NCBI GenBank assembly: GCA_023078685.1
Contig: JALGAS010000004.1
Span: forward strand, 2,480,001 to 2,544,000
Length of the DNA stretch: 64,000 nucleotides
Origin: Neopestalotiopsis rosae
Lineage: Eukaryota; Ascomycota; Sordariomycetes; Amphisphaeriales; Sporocadaceae
Direction: 5' to 3'
Numbering within the stretch: the first letter of the stretch is position 1; the number at the start of each line of letters is the position of its first letter. The notes beneath the pieces are model-generated. The model made no database searches and was not told the DNA's origin. It saw only the letters and a program-made list of their open reading frames with translations. Of this stretch, positions 58,101 to 64,000 are shown in pieces. A program made the translations under genes and the position numbers.

Positions 58101-59534
58101 CGTGACTTGACTAGACAGCGGCGGGTTCCTAGAGCGGACCGGGGTCGCGACACCTTAAGATCGGGCACATATAGATGGGAACGAACTGGGGGGCTGCGAG
58201 CCATCTGTAACAGATGTTTCTGGTTGTGACCCTCCCACCGATAGTGCCAGTAGCGAGCAGAAGTGTAAACGAGGGCGGCTCAAAGGGGGCCCGAACAAAT
58301 GGCGACTGTCACGCCAATCCACTATTGCTACCACCACCACACAGATCCGTTCCTCTTGTTGTAACACGCGATAAGGGGGCGAAGTGGTTGGCGAAAAAAA
58401 GAATTTGGCGGTATGTGGCCTGGGTACGGACTAGGTTCGTCGCTTGCTCTGGGTATCTAGACGATATGGACAGGAATCGAGAGTAGACGAAAAGAGGAGT
58501 ATGGTGCCATTGAAATCGTTCGTGAAACTCAAGTGCCGATAGTTTAAGCTTCACCTAAGGCCTCCTGGAAGGATCTGTGCATCTCTCTTTAATTTTTGCG
58601 CAAGATGATCTTCCGCCACACTGAGTTGTTTCTCGCTCGTCTTTTCCCCTGGTCTTGGCAGTGCACTTGGCTGCAGCGCCGATTCATGTCGTTTTACGAA
58701 TAGCAGCGGAAAAGGGACGGGAAAGTGGCGGGCGGCTCGGTAATCTTGAATCGCAGAACTTAGCTAAGGTTAGGAAACTGCTATAATCGTATACGAATAA
58801 GAAACACAAAGCAAATCCACACAAAATGCGCAAAACACATGGTAGCAAATGCATCACAGTGAATGAGGGACAAGTAGATATTTTTGATTTTTGGACTGAT
58901 CATCGTCCATTCCATTTCCATTGATTTGGTAAGAGTAGCCTTCATGATATCTCTTCATCGACTTTCGTACAAGCTTGGAAAAGCTGCCTCGCTCTGCCTT
59001 TTCGTCCCACTCTGCCTCGACTCTTGAAAACATGATGCTTCTTATCTAGGTATACATTAGAGAAATACTCCCTCCCCTTCCCCTCCTTTGCCCAGAGAAA
59101 ACATAATTTGTTGCATCGTAGTGCCGGAAAAATTGAAAATAAATCAAACTCCTGTGTAAATGCCCGATAGGAAACCCCCTTCCCCTTGCGCCGCCGGCAA
59201 TGAAGATATAAAATGAAAATTGTTGGAAAAAGGCAAAAATTTTGGCGCAAATGATGCTAGTGCCGATAGCAGACTCCAACTTTCCAAACTTTGGAAAAAC
59301 ATCCCAATTGGTATATGGTGATTTGAAACTCCTGAATGACGAAACTCGTTGGCAAGCGCTTGTACCGTGAGGTAGCGGTTCCTATCTGTCTCTCCGTTCG
59401 TCTGATTATCCTGTTCCGTAATTTTGCGCGCAGGATTAAAAAATGTCGTAGTTGGTGGAATAAAAGACATGGTCGAATGTTATACGATCGATTGGTTTTC
59501 ATAACCAGTTTTTTTCTGCTTCCTCTACTTTTTC
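49111..59534. other. 10.4-kb gene-poor interval between convergent genes
   Basis: I find no frame with a recognisable domain on either strand. Open frames are under about 155 codons, overlap in several phases and show low-complexity or random composition. The DNA is not heavily AT-biased overall, so it does not look like a fully RIP-degraded transposon. AT-rich islands lie near 50160-50230 and 58760-58900. Simple runs include CTC repeats (55530-55558), a GTT run (57932-57953) and CT runs (56742-56760). Possible contents are very long 3' untranslated regions, long non-coding RNAs, or small genes with many introns that I could not assemble. Confidence 0.5.
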
Positions 59535-60542
59535 TCATCGCATGCCCGAGCTACTGGCCTCAAAGTTGTGGCAGCCACGCTCATGTCTCTTCATGTTGCT
59601 TCTCACGCTGAAGGCCTTGCCGCAGCCAGAGTGAGGGCACTTGAATGGCTTCTCTCCAGTGTGGGAGTGGCTGTGGATCCGGAGCGAGCTAGGGCGCGAG
59701 AAGGCCTTGTTGCAAGTCTGGCAGATGTAGCGATCCTGGGACTGAGGGAAAGAAGCTGCCGAGGAAGGCGAGATGTAGTGGTGGTGTTGCCATGGGTTGG
59801 GTCCAGAAGCAGGTGGAAGAGGCACAGAGACAGCCATAGGAGGGAAAGCCTGCTTCGAGTCAGTACAAACATTGATATTTAGTTTGTGTATTTCAATTAC
59901 CTGAGGCAAGGGTCTCTGGTAGTAGAGCCCAGATATTTGAGGTTGGGCCGAGGGTGCTGGCTGGTAGTAGGCCAAAGAGGGCTGGCTCATGTAAGAAGGA
60001 GCAGCATATGGCTGGTGAGAGTATGCTGAGGCCTGGACAGGAACTCGGGGAATAGTGGCAGCAGCCAGTTGGTGGTGGCGCTGAAGGTCAGCCTCCAGAG
60101 GCGGCGTGGACTCGTAGTAGTAGTTTGGTGCAGAAACTACAGAGACTTGGCTGACTGATCTGGCTGATGGCGATCCGTGGCCCTCGAAGGAGGCATCGGT
60201 GCTCATGGGAGGAGTTGGCGGCATAGCTGCTCTTGATGAAGCATTGTTGCCATAATGAGACGAGCTGGGCCGTGTCTCAGACTTGATTGAGGAAGCTGTG
60301 GGATGGGTTAGAATCCGTTGGAATTCGCTCCTGCACATGGGTGAAATGTGCTCACCTTGCTGTGACTGCTGCAGAGAAGCGGGAGAGCTCTCCGTCGTCG
60401 GGGATCCAGCATCGGCCACGACCAAAAGGTTCGAGATAGAGGGAAGCGAGCATTTTGAGGTCTCGTCTATCGGAGGCGATGGCGGGGGCTGAGGGTAACC
60501 GTAGTGAGCACCAGGCTGACTTGTGTATATGGATGCTGCCAT
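59535..60542 (-). CDS. flbC: C2H2 zinc-finger transcription factor, FlbC-like
   Basis: The frame is open for 335 residues from [17 protein letters not shown]. Two classical C2H2 fingers lie at the C-terminus: [19 protein letters not shown] and [19 protein letters not shown], linked by TGEKPF and ending in RGCH. This pair, close to the C-terminus after a Pro/Ser/Tyr/Gln-rich region, is the pattern of FlbC, an activator of conidiation in Aspergillus and relatives. Two likely introns are hidden in the frame because both are multiples of three without stops: 60355-60296 (GTGAGC...CACAG, 60 bp) and 59900-59853 (GTAATT...CGAAG with TACTGAC, 48 bp). Removing them gives about 299 residues. It is nuclear and DNA-binding. 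It is flanked by unusually long non-coding DNA on both sides, as developmental regulators often are. Confidence 0.82.
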   Translation of the reverse strand: MAASIYTSQPGAHYGYPQPPPSPPIDETSKCSLPSISNLLVVADAGSPTTESSPASLQQSQQGEHISPMCRSEFQRILTHPTASSIKSETRPSSSHYGNNASSRAAMPPTPPMSTDASFEGHGSPSARSVSQVSVVSAPNYYYESTPPLEADLQRHHQLAAATIPRVPVQASAYSHQPYAAPSYMSQPSLAYYQPAPSAQPQISGLYYQRPLPQVIEIHKLNINVCTDSKQAFPPMAVSVPLPPASGPNPWQHHHYISPSSAASFPQSQDRYICQTCNKAFSRPSSLRIHSHSHTGEKPFKCPHSGCGKAFSVRSNMKRHERGCHNFEASSSGMR

Positions 60543-63500
60543 TTTTGCGAGTATATAATGTGTATATATGCCTGTGTATATATATGAAGCGGTTCTCTTT
60601 GGTTGTTGGCGTTCCGATTAGGGTGTGTATGTGGTAGTAGACGCGAAGTATTATAGTTCGGATTGTTGCCAAGGTATTAAAACGGTCGAGCAGATAGATG
60701 GATTCTTAACTTGTCGAGGAAAAGATGGCACCGATACCGTTGATGTAAGTAAGTAGTAGTATTAAATAAAAAAGAGTCTTGATCTAGTCAAGTGTTTGTT
60801 TTGGGGTAGGTCGGAAATTTGGTGTGGGAGTGGTGGTCACTTATGTACGGCTGGTTTGTGGAAGTTGACGACGACGAGGATTGGATCTGTATCTAACAGA
60901 TCTCCCGGGAGTACATAGAAGAGAGGCGATCAAGCGTCAATCTCCAAGATAATCCCTGGGCAGCAGCTGTCACAAATTGTGTGTGGGTCTGACCAAAGCT
61001 CTTCGAGGGGGTCACGGCAAGACCTGGGATGAAAGCAGTGGTGATCGCCGGTGTCGAGAGGTACTCCTGCGTCAACGGTAGGGAAAGAAAAATAAAGTAG
61101 TACGTACTATAGGCCAAGCAGTACGTACCCGATAATATGGAGCCCACTGACGAGCTTTAAAAGACTCCTGGTTTATGGCTTCTTACCGTACCCTTACCAC
61201 CTTACCTTACTCTGGGGGTGCCGGTGAGATCGTGGAATGCCTGTGCTCGTCCGCCCCAACATATTGAGCATGTCCCTGCTCGACATGGGCCCCAGTCAGT
61301 CCCGGAACATGGCTTGCATGGATTGAACAGAGGTCGAATGAACTTGGGTGTCGCCTGTTTTTGGGTGTGTTGCTTGCTTGTGCTTGCTTGCATGCCTTGC
61401 AGTTAGTTCAGTGTGGTTGCTAGCTAGTCCATCAGCAGTCCGGTACCAGCAGTGCGCCTAGAGTAGGGTTAGGTACACAGCAGAGAAGGCGACAGACACT
61501 TCCAAAAAGAGAGGTGAGGCAGGGATGGGCAGCAACAAGTATCCAGGGATCGTGAGAAAGGTCAAACGGTCACTGGTTATGCACCAGGGCTCCTTTCTCA
61601 AGGCTTCTGGGGTGCCGAGGCGGCCAGGTCCATAGTACAGACTTGTATCTAGCCCTGGTCCTTGCCAACTGTCTGGGGTGTCCCCCCTGGACACGAGAGC
61701 AAAAGAATGTATCTGTCTGGTGTGTCGATACTGCGAATGGTACTTGGGCGCACCCAGTTCTATCCCATCCCAGAAGCCGGTCGGCCCCACATGCACTAAA
61801 GCACATTTTGACCTCACTACGCTAAACCGAAATACGTAGCTTACGACACATGCACTAGCCAAAATGTGTCTTCGTAGTTGCTGAGCGTCGACTAAAAAGA
61901 AATCGAAAGCCCTGTTAACTCTACTTGTATTTCTCTGTTCGTCTGTCTTTTTCTTGTGCTGCGGGCGAATGAGGCGCAAAGCACTCCCGGGGCACTACTA
62001 CCGTTTTTGGGGAGGGATGCCGCCCGGAAAGCTGGTCTGCGATCCCAGAGATCCCTGGTGCGCGTGCGCTGGGATCATGTTTGGGGACATGGGTCTTGGC
62101 TGGCTCTCCTGGGGGAACTTGAGACGATAATCGACTCGAGTTCTGTCGTCCCTTGTCTTGGGTTTGATGCCGCAACAGCTTCATCGCATCAATGCTGTGG
62201 CTCGCTGGCTGGGTCCCCGTTACATTCTCTGCCTTTGGCTCAGGCTGTGACCGGATTGTACAGCTGATCTTATGCCGTTCATCCCCACGATTCCAGCCAA
62301 GCACGTCCCCAAACCAACCTGTCAACCCCATCTCCCATGTAGTCAATCTTCGGATGACCGGTTCATGTGTTGCAGAATGTTTGCATCTGTTCTGAGTTCA
62401 GGCCGTCCGTCATTGATTGTCCATCCCCCATCTCACATCCTCCATTGTGTCCCATCCATACCCACCACCAGGGTAGCATCTGGGCATGGTCAGATAGTCA
62501 TGGTGGAAACAGACGACATGCTGCCAAACCTGCAACAAGGGACGAAGTCAACCTTTCGGCTGCGCAAGTTTCCGGCCTGTCAAGAAGACGAAGGGGCCAG
62601 TCTTGCTTGTCTAGCGCAGTGTTCTATGTATGGACTGGTTGCGTGCCTGGAACTCAAAACTCGAATAACATGTCACTACATGCGTAGTTTATCATAGCAC
62701 GTTCCGGATCTAGTATAGAGTAGGTATACACGAGTCTATGTTGGAGGGCCGGCGGGCAAGCAGGCATACAGACAGGCGAGTGACGAGCATCATGTCGATT
62801 TGTGTCTGGTTTCGGTCGGCATGACGTGACGGTGTTTATGGTCGGTCTCTCATCAACGATCTTGAGCGATCATACAACGCTGGCTGGCTGAGCTTATTCA
62901 TGTGTGCGCATATGTGAGAATGAGCCTTATGGCATTGCGGGGACCCGGGAGCTCACCTGTCCAGGTCGAGAAGAAAGAAAAAAAAGCCTTATGAGATCTC
63001 TCGCCCGTGAAGGTTATTGAGATCTCATACCCAATACAGAGCTACGTCCGCTGCTGAGGTAGATCTCCTGGTCCACCGCTCGTGGCAGGCCCCCGTCACG
63101 ATGCTTGAGTGGATTGAAAACTCGATCTTTTGCCTCTCCAGGCCCTGCCTGTGAGCGGTGGAATAGGTCTTCATCTACTGGGCGCGACGTCATTTGTTTC
63201 CCTCTCCGCCGGCGTGGTGCTGTGCCTTCGGTTCTCGATCATGAATATCCCGCTTACCCGGCGCCAGTCAGTCACACTCTGGCGTTTGAGAAGAGAAAGC
63301 GGCTGCATTAGTACGATGGAAGTTGCCGGCCACCCTCGACTGCTAGCCAAAAAGTCTTAATGTCCATGAGTCGCCAGTGCTTCGGAAGAGGCGTTCTTGT
63401 TAATGTTTCGTGAAGGGATGCCAGGGGTTCCTCCTAGAAACGGAGGTTAATTTGATATGATCTTCAGCTTGGCGCCAGGAGTCGGCCCTCGCTTGCGCAG

Positions 63501-64000
63501 GGTGGTCTGAAGAGCATACAGGGGCTTGCAGGGGGTGATTCCATTTAGGGGTCCAGGTTACCAGATCCTGGTATCCGCCTGCTTTTTTGTCCAACCGACT
63601 ATTCGGCACATATTCTGAATGATCAACGAAACGTGAGGCATGGCATTAAAGTTCTGCTAAACTCCCGAAGGCTGATCTGTGAGACCCCAAACCAAGCTGG
63701 GGTAAGGCCCAGTGGTAAATGCAGCTGGAATGAGCCTTTTTGGGCTCAAGATTGGGCTGTATGTAACCGATCCGTGGGCGAGCTTTGCTAGAGCAGTATG
63801 ACTTCTTTGGTCAATGTGACCTCTTTGCACCACCATGGACAAGCGCATATTTTGCCCCATACGTAACTTTGCACACAAACAAGAGCAGCGGTTTCGAATG
63901 TGTTGGTAAGTATCCCGGAACTATGGCTCTGGGTTTCGGGGAGCGTGAGCCGCAGCGTGACCCAGGATATATGGGCACCATTAGCTACAAGAAGGTCGGT
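60543..64000. other. Upstream region of the FlbC-like gene, no supported gene to window end
   Basis: 3.46 kb. Short frames on both strands show no domains. The first 300 bp (60543-60850) have TATATA-type runs and are probably leader and core promoter. A plus frame of 26 codons open at the window end (from 63923) could be the start of another gene but is too short to judge. Confidence 0.45.

Overview
This is a window of a filamentous ascomycete nuclear genome (Pezizomycotina). Genes are split by short introns with GTRNGT donors, (T/C)AG acceptors and CTRAY-like branch points. Marker families are HET-domain proteins, NACHT and NB-ARC receptors, a PTH11-like rhodopsin-domain protein, an FlbC-type C2H2 regulator and the Set1C subunit Spp1. 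TACCTACC-type microrepeats between genes would fit a Sordariomycete, but the class is not certain. No gene product was identified by a database search. All exon models were built by reading splice signals and checking that the frames join.

Region 1 (1-11 kb) looks like a secondary-metabolism locus. It holds a cytochrome P450 divergent from a UbiA-superfamily membrane transferase/cyclase, then an alpha/beta-hydrolase, a five-exon SAM methyltransferase and a rhodopsin-domain membrane protein with an in-frame stop. The UbiA + P450 + methyltransferase + alpha/beta-hydrolase set resembles terpenoid pathways of the fumagillin type, but no polyketide synthase is in the window. The left edge cuts an F-box/2EXR-like gene.

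Region 2 (11-21 kb) is rich in self/non-self recognition genes: a two-exon HET protein, an unidentified 218-residue protein, a 1026-residue NACHT protein, and a small nucleoside-deoxyribosyltransferase-like protein divergent from the NACHT gene.

Region 3 (22-30 kb) is more ordinary: exosome subunit RRP43, a small SnoaL/NTF2-like protein reconstructed here from three exons, and a ferric reductase with a long disordered insert.

Region 4 (30.4-39.0 kb) is the most striking. A HET-domain gene on the minus strand is split in two. Its first part lies at 38513-39006 and its second at 30459-31965. The break falls inside the conserved GWTLQ/ELIAP stretch and is in frame on both sides. Between the halves are 6,547 bp that carry one complete three-exon NLR (nucleoside-phosphorylase domain, NB-ARC, and nine almost identical 42-residue TPR units). 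A CTG trinucleotide flanks both ends and a GGTTCAARAG motif lies near both ends in inverted orientation. I interpret this as a mobile or transposed segment bringing an immune-type receptor into another incompatibility-type gene.

Region 5 (39-49 kb) is conserved core genome: a mitochondrial HAD hydrolase, a choline/ethanolamine kinase with a long N-terminal extension, Spp1, and a secreted Ser/Thr- and Cys-rich protein with a short repeat.

Region 6 (49-64 kb) is almost gene-free. A 10.4-kb gap lies between the 3' ends of two convergent genes, followed by an FlbC-like C2H2 transcription factor with 3.4 kb of apparently non-coding DNA upstream.
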